A stretch of DNA of 64,000 bases from Neorhizobium galegae bv. orientalis str. HAMBI 540. GTDB taxonomy: Bacteria > Pseudomonadota > Alphaproteobacteria > Rhizobiales > Rhizobiaceae. Each line of letters begins with the position of its first letter. Within the stretch, counting starts at the first letter, position 1. The translations under genes were made by a program, and so were the position numbers. The notes below the pieces were generated by a model, which did no database searches, had not been told where the DNA came from, and saw nothing but the letters and a program-made list of their open reading frames with translations. The DNA is taken from NCBI RefSeq assembly GCF_000731315.1, contig NZ_HG938354.1:744001-808000 (forward strand), in the 5' to 3' direction. Shown here piece after piece: positions 16,302 to 25,487 of this stretch.

Positions 16302-17078
16302 GTGGAACTGAATCTTGCTGGCAAAACGGCCCTCATCACCGGAGCATCCCAGGGCATCGGCTACGCGATCGCCAAGGTTCTGGCCGCTGAAGGATGCCAC
16401 CTCCACCTGGCCGCCCGCAACGGCGCGGCCATGCAGGCCCTTAAGAAGGAGCTCGCCCAGTACCCGGTCAACGTCACCGTGCACGAGGCGGACCTGGGTA
16501 CGACCGAAGCCATGGTCGCGCTCGACAAGGCCTGTGGCGACTATGATATCCTGATGAACAACGCGGGTGATATCCCCGCCGGTTCGATCGAGGACGTCAC
16601 CGACGAAGCCATCCGCCGCGGTTTCGATCTCAAGGTCTTCGGCTACATTACCCTTTCCCGCGAGTTCTGGAAGCGCCGCAAGGGCCGCGACGGTGTGATC
16701 ATTAACGTCATCGGCAATTCCGGTGAAAATTGGGATGCCGCCTATTTTGCTGGCTCGACCGGTAACGCCGCTCTGATGAGCTTCACCAAGGCGCTCGGCG
16801 GCCGCAGCCTCGATCAGGGCATCCGCGTCATCGGCGTCAATCCCGGGCCGGTCGATACCGCGCGCATGTTCAAGATCATGAAGCGCAAGGCGATCGACAT
16901 GCTCGGTGATGAGAGCCGTTGGAAAGAACTCTACGACAAATATCCGGGCAAGCGTCCGGCCACGGCCGAAGAAGTCGCCGATCTCTGCGCCTTCCTCGCC
17001 TCACCCAAGGCCGGCTACATCACCGGCACGGTCGTCACCATCGACGGCGGCATCGCCGCACGCGGTTCGGTGATCTGA
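16302..17078 (+). CDS. SDR-fold protein lacking the canonical YxxxK motif
   Basis: It starts at GTG after an AGGAGAC site and encodes 258 residues. The NAD(P)-binding TGASQGIG (13-20) and MNNAGD (86-90) are intact, and the end has TGTVVTIDGG. Where SDRs have YxxxK followed by AAL, this protein reads GSTGN followed by AAL (about 151-158), so the usual catalytic Tyr and Lys are missing at that place. A Tyr three residues earlier (AAYFAGSTGN) could substitute only with an unusual geometry. It is the first gene of an operon with an aminotransferase 5 bp downstream. Confidence 0.85.
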   Translation: MELNLAGKTALITGASQGIGYAIAKVLAAEGCHLHLAARNGAAMQALKKELAQYPVNVTVHEADLGTTEAMVALDKACGDYDILMNNAGDIPAGSIEDVTDEAIRRGFDLKVFGYITLSREFWKRRKGRDGVIINVIGNSGENWDAAYFAGSTGNAALMSFTKALGGRSLDQGIRVIGVNPGPVDTARMFKIMKRKAIDMLGDESRWKELYDKYPGKRPATAEEVADLCAFLASPKAGYITGTVVTIDGGIAARGSVI

Positions 17079-17083
17079 CGATC

Positions 17084-18214
17084 ATGAGCGACGCGCGTAT
17101 TCGGAACCGCTATTTCGACGACCTGTTCTCGACGCCGGATCTGGCGTGGATGGGACAGAACACCAACCACATCCCCGCGCATCCCGCCGTGCGCGAAGCA
17201 ATGATCCGTTCCGTCGAGGCCGGCGAATTCAACGCCTACGCGCCGCCGATGGGCTTCGAGGCGCTGCGAGCAGGAATAGTCGCCGATCTCGGCGTCCTGT
17301 CCGCAGAAGCGCTGGTGACGGAAGGCGGCGTCAACGCTCTTGCGATGATCTGCAAGGCGCGCGCCAAGCCCGGCACGACGCTGGTGACGACGGACCCGAC
17401 CTGGAAGTGGCCGTGCATGTTTGCCGAACAGGCCGGTGCCGAGGTCATCCAGATCCCGATCTACGATCCGGCGACCAAATACAAACTGACCCCGGATGCT
17501 CTGCGGGCCGCCGTCGATGACCGTTGCGCGCTCATCTATATCGTCGATCCCAACAATCCGCTCGGCATCCGCTACGACCGCGAGGAAATCGAGGCCTTTG
17601 CCGAGATCGCCCGTTCGGTCGGCGCCTTGATGATCCACGACTGCACCTACCGCGATTTCGCCGACGGCCACACGCCTGTCCTGCAGGTCGCGCCGGAAGG
17701 TACCGTCGTTTCGCTGAGCTTCTCCAAGTGGCTGGGGCTGGCAGGCATGCGCATCGGCGCGCTTGTCGCATCCCCCGCACTGGTCGACGAGTTTTCATCC
17801 ACTTCGACCTCCGTGCTCGGTGCATCTGTCGTCGCGCAGCGCGCTGCGATAGTCGGACTTTCGGTCAAGGCCGAATGGATGAAGGACGTGCGCTCCATTG
17901 ACCGTGCGAACAAGGCGATGATCGTCGCGGCCGCCGAAGCCGCCGGCATCACCGTGCCGGTTCAGCCGTCGCATGGCAATTTCCTCGTGCTGGAGACTGC
18001 GGCAACCGGCGTCTCGCCGGAAGCGATCGTTGAGGCTGCCCGCCGCGAGGGCGTGATGATCCGCCAGGGCCGCTACCACACGGCGCGTTTCGGCGACCGG
18101 TTCATCAAGGTCTCGACCTCGGTGCCGAGCGCGTGGGCCGAGCGCTTCTGCGAAGGCTTACCCGCTTATATCGCGACGGCGCGGACACTGAACGACGTGC
18201 CGGCCCTCTTCTAG
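17084..18214 (+). CDS. PLP-dependent aminotransferase, class I/II fold
   Basis: This 376-residue fold-type I enzyme starts at the ATG at 17084, 5 bases after the SDR stop. It has the substrate/PLP segment YIVDPNNPLG, the Asp region MIHDCTYRDFAD and the PLP lysine in SFSKWLGLAGMRIG. The C-terminal Arg that binds the substrate carboxylate is in the GDRFIKVSTSV region (FGDRFIK). It probably moves an amino group to or from a keto acid in the operon's pathway; the substrate is not identified. Confidence 0.9.
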   Translation: MSDARIRNRYFDDLFSTPDLAWMGQNTNHIPAHPAVREAMIRSVEAGEFNAYAPPMGFEALRAGIVADLGVLSAEALVTEGGVNALAMICKARAKPGTTLVTTDPTWKWPCMFAEQAGAEVIQIPIYDPATKYKLTPDALRAAVDDRCALIYIVDPNNPLGIRYDREEIEAFAEIARSVGALMIHDCTYRDFADGHTPVLQVAPEGTVVSLSFSKWLGLAGMRIGALVASPALVDEFSSTSTSVLGASVVAQRAAIVGLSVKAEWMKDVRSIDRANKAMIVAAAEAAGITVPVQPSHGNFLVLETAATGVSPEAIVEAARREGVMIRQGRYHTARFGDRFIKVSTSVPSAWAERFCEGLPAYIATARTLNDVPALF

Positions 18215-18260
18215 GGGTCGGTCCCAAGAGCCAAGCATATTACAGGGGAGAAGCCGATTC

Positions 18261-19139
18261 ATGTTCGTGACCAGCAAGGATGGCATCAAGCTCTACTACG
18301 AAACGGCAGGCGAGACCGGAACGCCGATCCTGTTCATCCACGAGTTCGGAGGCAATTATGACGCCTGGGAGCCGCAGATGAGCTTTTTTTCCCGGCGCAA
18401 CCGATGCATCACCTATGCGGCCCGCGGGTATGCGCCGTCCGATATCCCGGCGGATGTCGAACAATATTCACAGGTGCTCGCCGCTGAAGACGCTCTCGCC
18501 GTGCTTGACGGTCTCGGTATCGAGAAGGCCCATATCGTTGGCCTATCGATGGGCGGTTTCGCGACGCTGCATTTCGGCCTTCGTTTTCCGGAGCGGGCGC
18601 TATCGCTGACGGTCGCCGGCGCCGGTTACGGCACGGAGCGCGCCACGGCCGATTATTTCCGCAATACGTCGCTGAAGGTGGCCGATAATTTCGAAAAGGA
18701 TCCGGTCGGTTTCTCGAAGATCTATTCGCTCGGCGCAAGTCGCGTGCAGTTCCAAAACAAGGACCCGCGCGGCTGGGCAGCTTTCGCGGAGCGGTTGTCG
18801 CGGCACTCTGCCGTGGGCGCCGCCAACACCATGCGCGGCGTACAGTGCCGCCGGCCATCTTTCTGGGACCTGGAAGACGAACTGAAGAAGATGATGGTTC
18901 CGACCCTGATCATGTCGGGCGACGAGGACGATCATTGCCTCCAGCCGAGCATTTTCCTCAAGAAGACGCTTTCCGCCAGCGGCCTCGCGATCCTGCCGAA
19001 GACCGGCCATACGCTCAATCTCGAGGAGCCCGCTCTGTTCAATTCGCTGGTATCCGATTTTATCGCCCAGGTGGAAGCGGGTGCCTGGAACGTGCGCGAT
19101 CCACGCGCCGATCCGGGACAGGTGATGCGGACGGAATAG
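18261..19139 (+). CDS. Alpha/beta hydrolase
   Basis: This 292-residue cytosolic hydrolase has oxyanion region FIHEFGGNYDAW, nucleophile elbow GLSMGG (about residues 95-100), an acidic region SGDEDDHC and the catalytic His in KTGHTLNLEEP. The ATG follows a GGGGAG site. It lies between the aminotransferase and the M20 amidohydrolase, 4 bases before the latter, so it belongs to the same operon. Candidate reactions are C-C bond, ester or enol-lactone hydrolysis in a degradation pathway. Confidence 0.87.
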   Translation: MFVTSKDGIKLYYETAGETGTPILFIHEFGGNYDAWEPQMSFFSRRNRCITYAARGYAPSDIPADVEQYSQVLAAEDALAVLDGLGIEKAHIVGLSMGGFATLHFGLRFPERALSLTVAGAGYGTERATADYFRNTSLKVADNFEKDPVGFSKIYSLGASRVQFQNKDPRGWAAFAERLSRHSAVGAANTMRGVQCRRPSFWDLEDELKKMMVPTLIMSGDEDDHCLQPSIFLKKTLSASGLAILPKTGHTLNLEEPALFNSLVSDFIAQVEAGAWNVRDPRADPGQVMRTE

Positions 19140-19143
19140 CGCA

Positions 19144-20403
19144 ATGACCGGCGTGGCCTCCATATCCCCGGAGCGGCTGTGGTCGCGGCTCATGGAACTC
19201 GGCAGGGATGGCGCCCTGCCCGAGAAGGGTGTCAACCGCCAGGCTCTCTCGGCCGAGGAAATTCTTAGCTGGCGGCGCATCATCGCATGGGGCGCCGAGG
19301 CAGGCTTGAAACCCTCCACGGACCCGGCCGGAAACCTTTTTCTGACACTCGAGGCTAAGTTTCCCCACCTGTCGCCCGTCGTCACTGGCAGTCATGTCGA
19401 CAGCCAGCCGACGGGCGGTCTTTTTGATGGGGTATTCGGCACGCTGGCGGCGCTCGAAGCCGTAACGGCTATAGCTGAGGCGGGCATGATACCGGACCGG
19501 CCGATCACGGTTGTCGCCTGGATGAACGAAGAGGGGAGCCGGTTTGCGCCCGGAATGATGGGGTCCGAGCTTTTCGCGGGCAAGCGAACGATGGATGAGA
19601 TCATGGTGGTCAAGGACGCCGCCGGCATCTCCGTCGCCGAGGCGCTGGCCGCTGTGCATGCCGCCTTTCCGGATATAGAGCATCGGCCGCTCGGTTTTCC
19701 CGTCCACGCCTATATCGAACCGCATATCGAGCAGTCGGACGTGCTCGAACGCGCCGGTGCGGTAATCGGCGTGGTCTCCGGCATTCAGGGCAAGAAGACC
19801 TACGAGATCATCATATCCGGACGCGAAGCGCATGCCGGCACCGAGCCGATGGAGCGCCGCCAGGACGCGTTGCAGGCGTTTGTGCGCATGGCGTTGCGCA
19901 TGCAGCAAGACATGGCGATTGACGACGTGGTGAAATTCACTATCGGCCGGCTGGAAATCCAACCCAACGCGCCATCGGTCGTGCCCTCCAGCGCAGTCTT
20001 CCGCATCGATCTCCGGCATCCGGACAATGCTGTGCTCGACCGGCTCGGCCTGCGCCTGGAGGCGATCGTTACCGAAGAGGCGCATCCCTGCAGCTTCCAT
20101 ATCAAACGCCTGGTCGATGCCCCCTCGAACACGTTCGACGAGGGGCTTCAGTCAGCGATACGCCATTCCGCCGGCCGCCATGGCTATTCTGCGCTCGATT
20201 TGCTTTCGGCGGCAGGGCATGATGCTCGACAGATGGCGCCGCTTGCTCCGAGTGCGATGATCTTTATCCCCTGTCGCGCTGGCCTCAGCCATCATCCCGA
20301 CGAGTGGGCCGAACCGGAACACGTTGCGGCCGGCGCGGCTGTTCTTCTCGACCTGCTCTTGGAACAGACAGGTCTTTCACAGAAATATGGAGACGCATCA
20401 TGA
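19144..20403 (+). CDS. M20-family Zn amidohydrolase (allantoate amidohydrolase / carbamoylase-like)
   Basis: The 419-residue metalloenzyme has the M20 motifs: GSHVDSQPTGG (first His/Asp), then MNEEGSRFAPGMMGS with the catalytic Glu pair, EPHIEQSDVLE, and the late SAAGHDARQMA with the last metal-type His. The sequence HIEQ with GREAHAGTEPM is typical of the N-carbamoyl-amino acid / allantoate / beta-ureidopropionate hydrolases rather than peptidases. Its stop overlaps the start of the cupin gene (ATGA). It points to an N-carbamoyl or ureido intermediate in the operon's pathway. Confidence 0.88.
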   Translation: MTGVASISPERLWSRLMELGRDGALPEKGVNRQALSAEEILSWRRIIAWGAEAGLKPSTDPAGNLFLTLEAKFPHLSPVVTGSHVDSQPTGGLFDGVFGTLAALEAVTAIAEAGMIPDRPITVVAWMNEEGSRFAPGMMGSELFAGKRTMDEIMVVKDAAGISVAEALAAVHAAFPDIEHRPLGFPVHAYIEPHIEQSDVLERAGAVIGVVSGIQGKKTYEIIISGREAHAGTEPMERRQDALQAFVRMALRMQQDMAIDDVVKFTIGRLEIQPNAPSVVPSSAVFRIDLRHPDNAVLDRLGLRLEAIVTEEAHPCSFHIKRLVDAPSNTFDEGLQSAIRHSAGRHGYSALDLLSAAGHDARQMAPLAPSAMIFIPCRAGLSHHPDEWAEPEHVAAGAAVLLDLLLEQTGLSQKYGDAS

Positions 20404-21329
20404 GCACCGTCAACGACATGGCCGAAATGCCGGTCCAGCTGCCTCGCAATCCAGCCAATGCTGCCGAGGCGCGCAGCCGCTATTTCAACTCCGGCAATGC
20501 CTTCAACATCAAGCTTCCGCCGGTGCCGGGCAGAATCTTCACCGACGAACCGACCAGCGCTTTCGCGCTTGAAAAGACCGGTTTCATCAACTGCGATCTG
20601 TCCGCGGAAATGCAGTGCCCCTTTCCGGCGACAACCCCGTTGATGCTGGCCCGCTATGCGGTGATCAAGTCCGGCGAAGGCCTGGATACGACGCTCACCA
20701 ATACCGCGTCGATCTGGTACGCCATTAAGGGTAAGGCCACTCTCGTCGTAGGTGACGAAAATGCTGTTCTGGGCAAGGCAGATGTCTTCCTTCTTCCCGG
20801 CGGCGTGCCTTCTGCCATCACTGCGAGCGAGGACAGCATCTTCTGGCTGGTGGGCAATGATCCGCAGCTGATGTTCGACGCGTCGGCGCCGATCATCGGC
20901 GACAATGCGGCCGTCAGCTTCGTGCACTACCCGGCAGGCGAGATCAGCCATCAGCTCGACGTGGTTTATGGGACCAACGCCAATGCCAGCACATCCGGCC
21001 ATGCGCTGATCTTTTCGGCCGAAAAGACGCAAGCAAGCCGCAATATCGCGACGACGATGACCCTGTCGCTGAACACGCTGAAGCCGCGGAGTTTCCAGCC
21101 GCCGCACAAGCATAACTCCGCTGCGATCACGCTGGTGGTCAACGGTGATCCGGCCTATTCGATGGTGGCGGATGCCAAATGCGCGTGGTCTCCATGGGCG
21201 ACGCTGGTGACACCTCCGGCTGCCAAGCATAGCCACCACAATGACGGTGATACCCGGGCCGAATTCCTGATCGTTCAGGACGGTGGTTTCCACTATCATG
21301 CCCGCACCATGGGCTTCGAGTTCTACTGA
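20400..21329 (+). CDS. Cupin-domain protein (two cupin folds)
   Basis: This 309-residue protein starts at an ATG that overlaps the preceding stop codon. The N-terminal half holds one cupin barrel (SIWYAIKGKATLVVGDENA), and the C-terminal half a second with metal-binding His residues (FQPPHKHNSAAITLVVNG, then PPAAKHSHHNDG). It resembles gentisate-dioxygenase-like bicupins, with the metal site in the second barrel only. It may be a ring-cleaving dioxygenase or an isomerase acting on an intermediate of this operon; the reaction is unknown. Confidence 0.8.
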   Translation: MSTVNDMAEMPVQLPRNPANAAEARSRYFNSGNAFNIKLPPVPGRIFTDEPTSAFALEKTGFINCDLSAEMQCPFPATTPLMLARYAVIKSGEGLDTTLTNTASIWYAIKGKATLVVGDENAVLGKADVFLLPGGVPSAITASEDSIFWLVGNDPQLMFDASAPIIGDNAAVSFVHYPAGEISHQLDVVYGTNANASTSGHALIFSAEKTQASRNIATTMTLSLNTLKPRSFQPPHKHNSAAITLVVNGDPAYSMVADAKCAWSPWATLVTPPAAKHSHHNDGDTRAEFLIVQDGGFHYHARTMGFEFY

Positions 21330-21330
21330 T

Positions 21331-22275
21331 ATGCGGCTGATCATAGACACCGATACGGCGGGAGACGACACCTATTCGCTCCTGCTCGCCATGCGCACGC
21401 CCGGCTCGACGCTGGAGGCGGTGACTATCTGCGTCGGTAACGTGCCCTTCGACCAGCAGGTTGAAAACGCTCTGGCGACCATCGAGGCGGCCGGTTTCTC
21501 CGGAAAGGTGCCGGTCTATCTCGGTGCCCGCCGCCCCATGGTGAAGCCCTGGGAAGCATCCACCATGCACGGCAACGATGGAATGAGCGGCGTTGACCTG
21601 CCGATCGCCCGTCAGCGGCCGGAAACCATGCATGCGGTTGATGCCATCATCGAACGGGTGATGGCTGAGCCGGGCGAGATCGATATCCTGGCCCAGGCGC
21701 CGCTCACCAATATCGCGATGGCGGTCATGAAGGAGCCGCGGATTGCCAAGGCGGTGCGCCACCTCTGGATCATGGGCGGCACCGACAATGCGGTCGGCAA
21801 CATCACGCCCTGCGCCGAATACAATTTCTTCATCGATCCGGAAGCCGCGCGCATCGTCTTCGAGGCGGGTTTCGACATCACGCTCTCCACCTGGACGCTG
21901 ACCATGCGCTCGGGCCTTTTCGAAGCTGACCAATTGAACGAGATTTTCGCGATGAAGACCCCGCTTTCGGAGTTCTACCGGAAGGTTTCCGCCGTTCCGC
22001 GCGAAACGGCGGAAACGCGTTACGGCCGGCCGGTCAGCACCCACCCGGACTCGCTGACCTGCGCCTGCGCGCTCAATCCGGACCTGATCGAATCTTCGCG
22101 CGAGGCGGTGGTGCGCATCGAGACCGCCGGCGAAATTACCCGTGGTTTTTCCGCAATTCACCCGCCGAAGCTCGGCACCCGCTGGCCGGAGTTCAAGGTC
22201 AATGCCCGCGTCATCGAACAGGCGTCGACCGACGGCTTTCTCAAGATGATGAAACAGGCATTCGCCGAAAACTGA
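21331..22275 (+). CDS. Nucleoside hydrolase (IunH/RihA type)
   Basis: This 314-residue enzyme opens at the ATG one base after the cupin stop. The N-terminal DTDTAGDD provides the Ca2+-binding Asp cluster of the inosine-uridine hydrolase family (usually DTDPGxDD). The downstream APLTNIA and IMGGTDNAVGN motifs and AEYNFFIDPEAA complete the site. It cleaves the N-glycosidic bond of a ribonucleoside or analogue to give base and pentose. It ends the operon just before a strong terminator. A decayed relative lies at 43955-44520. Confidence 0.9.
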   Translation: MRLIIDTDTAGDDTYSLLLAMRTPGSTLEAVTICVGNVPFDQQVENALATIEAAGFSGKVPVYLGARRPMVKPWEASTMHGNDGMSGVDLPIARQRPETMHAVDAIIERVMAEPGEIDILAQAPLTNIAMAVMKEPRIAKAVRHLWIMGGTDNAVGNITPCAEYNFFIDPEAARIVFEAGFDITLSTWTLTMRSGLFEADQLNEIFAMKTPLSEFYRKVSAVPRETAETRYGRPVSTHPDSLTCACALNPDLIESSREAVVRIETAGEITRGFSAIHPPKLGTRWPEFKVNARVIEQASTDGFLKMMKQAFAEN

Positions 22276-22286
22276 AGGCTTTCGGT

Positions 22287-22317
22287 TTCGGCGGGAGCGA
22301 TCCCGCCGAATCTTTTT
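22287..22317 (+). terminator. Rho-independent terminator after the catabolic operon
   Basis: TTCGGCGGGA (22287-22296) pairs perfectly with TCCCGCCGAA (22301-22310) around a GCGA tetraloop and is followed by TCTTTTT. It lies 11 bases after the nucleoside hydrolase stop and between convergent genes. Confidence 0.88.
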
Positions 22318-22332
22318 ATGTTGCCGCGTGGT

Positions 22333-22743
22333 TCAGGCGGCTGGCGCCAAGGCTCCGTCGAGCGCGTCGGCATCGGCCGCCGTGGCATTCGATCGGATGG
22401 TGACGATCGGCGGCATGTCCTTGCCGACCTTCCTGAAGCAGGCCGCCATCGCATCCAGCCAGAGGCCCTGTTGCGGCAAATCTTCCACGGCAGCGATCAC
22501 CACGTTATAACCGTTCTTGCGGTAGTCGATGAGGTCACCCACGGAAACCTCGATCAGCCTTTCGCAGCTTTCCAGTCTTGCCACATGCGGTGGCATCTTC
22601 ATGATGCCCCAGCCGCGCTCCACCAGCGCATCCATGAAATCGGTCGGTGGTGCCTGTCGTTTGCCATAGAGTGCAGAGCCGGGATTGACGACGAAATCGG
22701 CGATGACCGCAATACGGCGGCTTCTCAGGTCTTCCCGGATCAC
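22333..22743 (-). CDS. Uncharacterised partner of the TudS-related protein
   Basis: The frame starts at a GTG that overlaps the stop of the upstream gene (GTGA), giving 136 residues. It has an alternating strand/helix pattern (RIAVIADFVVNPGSALYGKR, then GYNVVIAAVEDLP) but no motif I can name. The tight overlap shows it is made together with the TudS-related protein at 22740 and is probably a subunit or partner. The C-terminus is Ala-rich. Confidence 0.6.
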   Translation of the reverse strand: MIREDLRSRRIAVIADFVVNPGSALYGKRQAPPTDFMDALVERGWGIMKMPPHVARLESCERLIEVSVGDLIDYRKNGYNVVIAAVEDLPQQGLWLDAMAACFRKVGKDMPPIVTIRSNATAADADALDGALAPAA

Positions 22744-23315
22744 GCGGCGTTCTCCTTGCCTTCGGTCAGAAACTGGTCGAGTTCGACCATCGCCTTTTGG
22801 AGATCGAAATCCTGCGCATCCATCGCGACGCCCGTCGCGCGGGGAAATGCAAGACCGCGTTCCTCGAACTCGAATTTCAGCTCTTCCATCCAGATGCCCA
22901 TGCCGGGTCGGCGATCGCTCCCCCCGTGGACGGCGCCCTCCGGTCGGCCACCCCAGGATGCCTTGGTGCTGGTCAGACGGACGCCGCTTGACGGACTGCC
23001 GTCCAGGCCGATGATGACGACGTCGTAGCCGGCATCCTGATGCAGCATCACGAGATCCACGACACTCTTTGCCAGGTTGCGGCAGTGGTGCCGGTAACCG
23101 GGTGTGTCGTACTGCTCGCGGGATGCCCACCACCGGACGGCTCCCATATGGCTCATCTCCGGACACGGCAATTGTTGGAGCTCGAAGCCGTTCTTGACCA
23201 AACGCTCGACCAGTGGAGAAAACACGCCGGCGCATTTGGCGAATTCGCTGACCTTGGCATTCTGGTTCATGAGACAGTGCGCCACATAGGCCACACGTCT
23301 TGGTTCGTCCTGCAT
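22740..23315 (-). CDS. TudS-related (DUF523-like, CD3072-type) putative desulfidase
   Basis: The 191-residue protein matches the TudS-related pattern: AHCLMNQNAKV (first Cys), LPCPEMSHMGAVRWW (second Cys), YDTPGYRHHC, and DGSPSSGVRLT. Family members hold a [4Fe-4S] cluster with three Cys, the last in GSPSCG. Here that position is Ser (AGC codon), so the cluster may be lost or use one of the other Cys (FAKCAG, HHCRN). TudS enzymes remove sulfur from thiouracil. It is convergent with the nucleoside hydrolase operon and overlaps a small partner gene. Confidence 0.75.
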   Translation of the reverse strand: MQDEPRRVAYVAHCLMNQNAKVSEFAKCAGVFSPLVERLVKNGFELQQLPCPEMSHMGAVRWWASREQYDTPGYRHHCRNLAKSVVDLVMLHQDAGYDVVIIGLDGSPSSGVRLTSTKASWGGRPEGAVHGGSDRRPGMGIWMEELKFEFEERGLAFPRATGVAMDAQDFDLQKAMVELDQFLTEGKENAA

Positions 23316-23711
23316 GATGTGGTTCTCCCGATGTTTTGAGCTGCCCGATAATAATTCATGCCGCGCCGGCTTGCCGCGGCATGTTGGTGGGGTGTCGATG
23401 CAATCGCCATGCCACTATCCTTATGCCTGGTCGCTTCCAGTAAGCGGAACGCCGTGCCGGAATGCCTCCCCGCAAATTGCCGCAATAGCGGTCATTCTGC
23501 GTCCAAAATATGCGTGTTCTGTATTCATATTTCTGATTATTGGATATTTTGGCTTCGATTTATCTCATGATAACATCTGGCACGCCCGATATCGCCGGAA
23601 AAACCCCACGATTGAAGGCATTTTTCTTCGAGGCAGAAAGAAAATGTATTTGGCACGGTGCTTGCTTGCATCCTTAATGGTGATAATTGCATGCAAGGAG
23701 ATGCCTACTCG
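23316..23711. other. Divergent regulatory gap before the NMT1-type ABC operon
   Basis: No convincing gene is present. The gap must carry the promoters of the TudS-like pair (minus) and the ABC operon (plus). Its right half (23510-23660) is AT-rich, which fits a promoter. An AAGGAG at 23694-23699 precedes the ATG chosen for the ATPase. I could not recognise a riboswitch or an operator. Confidence 0.4.
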
Positions 23712-24641
23712 ATGACCGACATGTCGATCGCTTGGAGTGAGGACTACGCATGGGGGCTGAATCCGGGAGCGCGCGGTCTCGCGGGCCTGTTGAGGCCGGT
23801 AAAGACCAAAGCCCTTGCAGCACCCGCTGTGGAGCCAGCCTGGACCGCATCGGGTGACAAGCCGCTCATCGAACTCCGCAAGGTGTCCAAGAGTTTTGGC
23901 CCTGTCATGGCGCTGGAGAACCTGGAGGCAACCATCCTTCCGGGTGAGCTGGTGACGGTGGTCGGCCCTTCCGGCTGCGGCAAGAGTACTCTTTTCAACA
24001 TCCTCGCCGGCCTGGAAGAGCCGGATCCGGGCAATATCCTGCGTTTCCGCGGCAAGAGTTCCACGGCCTCGGAACTGCTCGGACGGATTTCCTTCATGCC
24101 GCAAAGGGACCTGTTGCTGCCATGGCGAAACGTCATCGACAACGCAATCCTGGCGCTGGAGATCGAAGGCATGCCGAGGGCGCAGGCCCGGGCGGAGGCG
24201 CTAAAGATGCTGCCGGAATTCGGGCTTGCCGGGTTTGAAAAGCAATATCCCAACCAGCTTTCGGGCGGCATGCGCCAGCGCGTGGCTCTGATGCGCACTT
24301 TTCTCTTCAAGCGGGATCTCATGCTGCTCGATGAACCGTTCGGCGCGCTGGACGCCCTGACGCGGACGATGATGCAGCGCTGGCTGCTCGACGTTTGGCA
24401 GAAACACCGGCGCACCGTGCTCTTCATCACCCACGACGTCGACGAGGCGATCTTCCTCGGCGACCGCGTGCTTGTCATGACCGCCCGGCCGGGCAAGGTG
24501 AAGCTTGAACAAAAGATCGACCTGCCGCGCCCCCGCAAGGCCGACATTGTCACGTCGCCCGAATTCATCGGGTTGAAGAAGACACTTCTCGACGCCATCG
24601 AGGAGGAAAGCATGAAGTCGTTCATGACTTCGGGACATTAG
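23712..24641 (+). CDS. ABC transporter ATP-binding protein (SsuB/ThiZ/TauB type)
   Basis: From the ATG at 23712 the protein has 309 residues; an ATG at 23691 is possible but lacks a site. About 60 residues precede the ATPase domain, a longer leader than usual. Walker A is GPSGCGKST, the Q-loop MPQRDLLLPWRN, the signature LSGGMRQRVALMR, Walker B LMLLDEPFGALDA and the H-loop FITHDVDEA. The MRQRVALMRT form is typical of nitrate/sulfonate/pyrimidine importers. Its permeases and binding protein are encoded at 25488-28065. Confidence 0.9.
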   Translation: MTDMSIAWSEDYAWGLNPGARGLAGLLRPVKTKALAAPAVEPAWTASGDKPLIELRKVSKSFGPVMALENLEATILPGELVTVVGPSGCGKSTLFNILAGLEEPDPGNILRFRGKSSTASELLGRISFMPQRDLLLPWRNVIDNAILALEIEGMPRAQARAEALKMLPEFGLAGFEKQYPNQLSGGMRQRVALMRTFLFKRDLMLLDEPFGALDALTRTMMQRWLLDVWQKHRRTVLFITHDVDEAIFLGDRVLVMTARPGKVKLEQKIDLPRPRKADIVTSPEFIGLKKTLLDAIEEESMKSFMTSGH

Positions 24642-24644
24642 AAT

Positions 24645-25430
24645 ATGAGAGGAAACACGGTGGCCAGTGAATATTCCGAACGTCCCGCCCACATTCCCGA
24701 AGCCGAGTGGAAGGCGCGCGTCGATCTCGCCGCTTGCTACCGCATGGTCGCACGGCTGGGCCTGGATGACCTGATCTACAACCACATTTCAATGCGCGTA
24801 CCGGGGCATGACGATCAGTTCCTGCTCAACCCCTACGGTTTCCTGTTTGGCGAGATAACTGCCTCCAGCCTTGTGCGCATCGATATCGACGGCAACAAGC
24901 TCGACGACACGCCCTATACGATCAACAAAGCCGCTTTCGTCATTCATGGCGCCATCCACAAGGCCGTGCATGATGCAGCCTGCGTTCTCCACACCCATTC
25001 CGATGCCAGCACGGCGATCTCCTGCCAGAAGGACGGACTTCTGCCACTGTCGCAGTTCGCGATGCGCTTCTACCGACGCCAGGCCTTCCATGACTACGAA
25101 GGTGTGGCGATCGACATGGACGAACAGACCCGCCTCATCGCCGACATGGGCGACAACCGGGTGATGCTGATGCGCAACCATGGCATCATGACGCTCGGTC
25201 GCACGCCGGGCGAAGCCTTCATGCTGCTTTATTATTTCGAGCGCGCCGCGCGCATTCAGCTCGATCTGCAGGCTTCCGGCGCCGAGCTTCTGACCCCGCC
25301 GCACGAGGTCTGCGAAAAAGCGGCACGTCAGTTCTGGGAGAACAAGGGTGACATCCTGATTGCGGGGGAACGGGAATGGCCCGCCTTCCTTCGCCAGCTC
25401 GAACGGGAGGGATCGGATTACCGCCGATAG
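24645..25430 (+). CDS. Class II aldolase/adducin family protein
   Basis: This 261-residue enzyme begins 3 bases after the ATPase stop; a GTG at 24660 with a better-placed GAGGAAA is an alternative start. The zinc ligands are the two His in VLHTHSDA and a third in MLMRNHGIMTLG, matching fuculose-phosphate-aldolase-like and decarboxylase-like members. It is inserted between the ATPase and binding-protein genes of an importer, so it probably acts early on the imported compound or its sugar moiety. Confidence 0.88.
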   Translation: MRGNTVASEYSERPAHIPEAEWKARVDLAACYRMVARLGLDDLIYNHISMRVPGHDDQFLLNPYGFLFGEITASSLVRIDIDGNKLDDTPYTINKAAFVIHGAIHKAVHDAACVLHTHSDASTAISCQKDGLLPLSQFAMRFYRRQAFHDYEGVAIDMDEQTRLIADMGDNRVMLMRNHGIMTLGRTPGEAFMLLYYFERAARIQLDLQASGAELLTPPHEVCEKAARQFWENKGDILIAGEREWPAFLRQLEREGSDYRR

Positions 25431-25487
25431 TCGGGAGGAGAACGACTAACGCTACCATAACCAACCAGAAATCGACAGAGAGGGACC

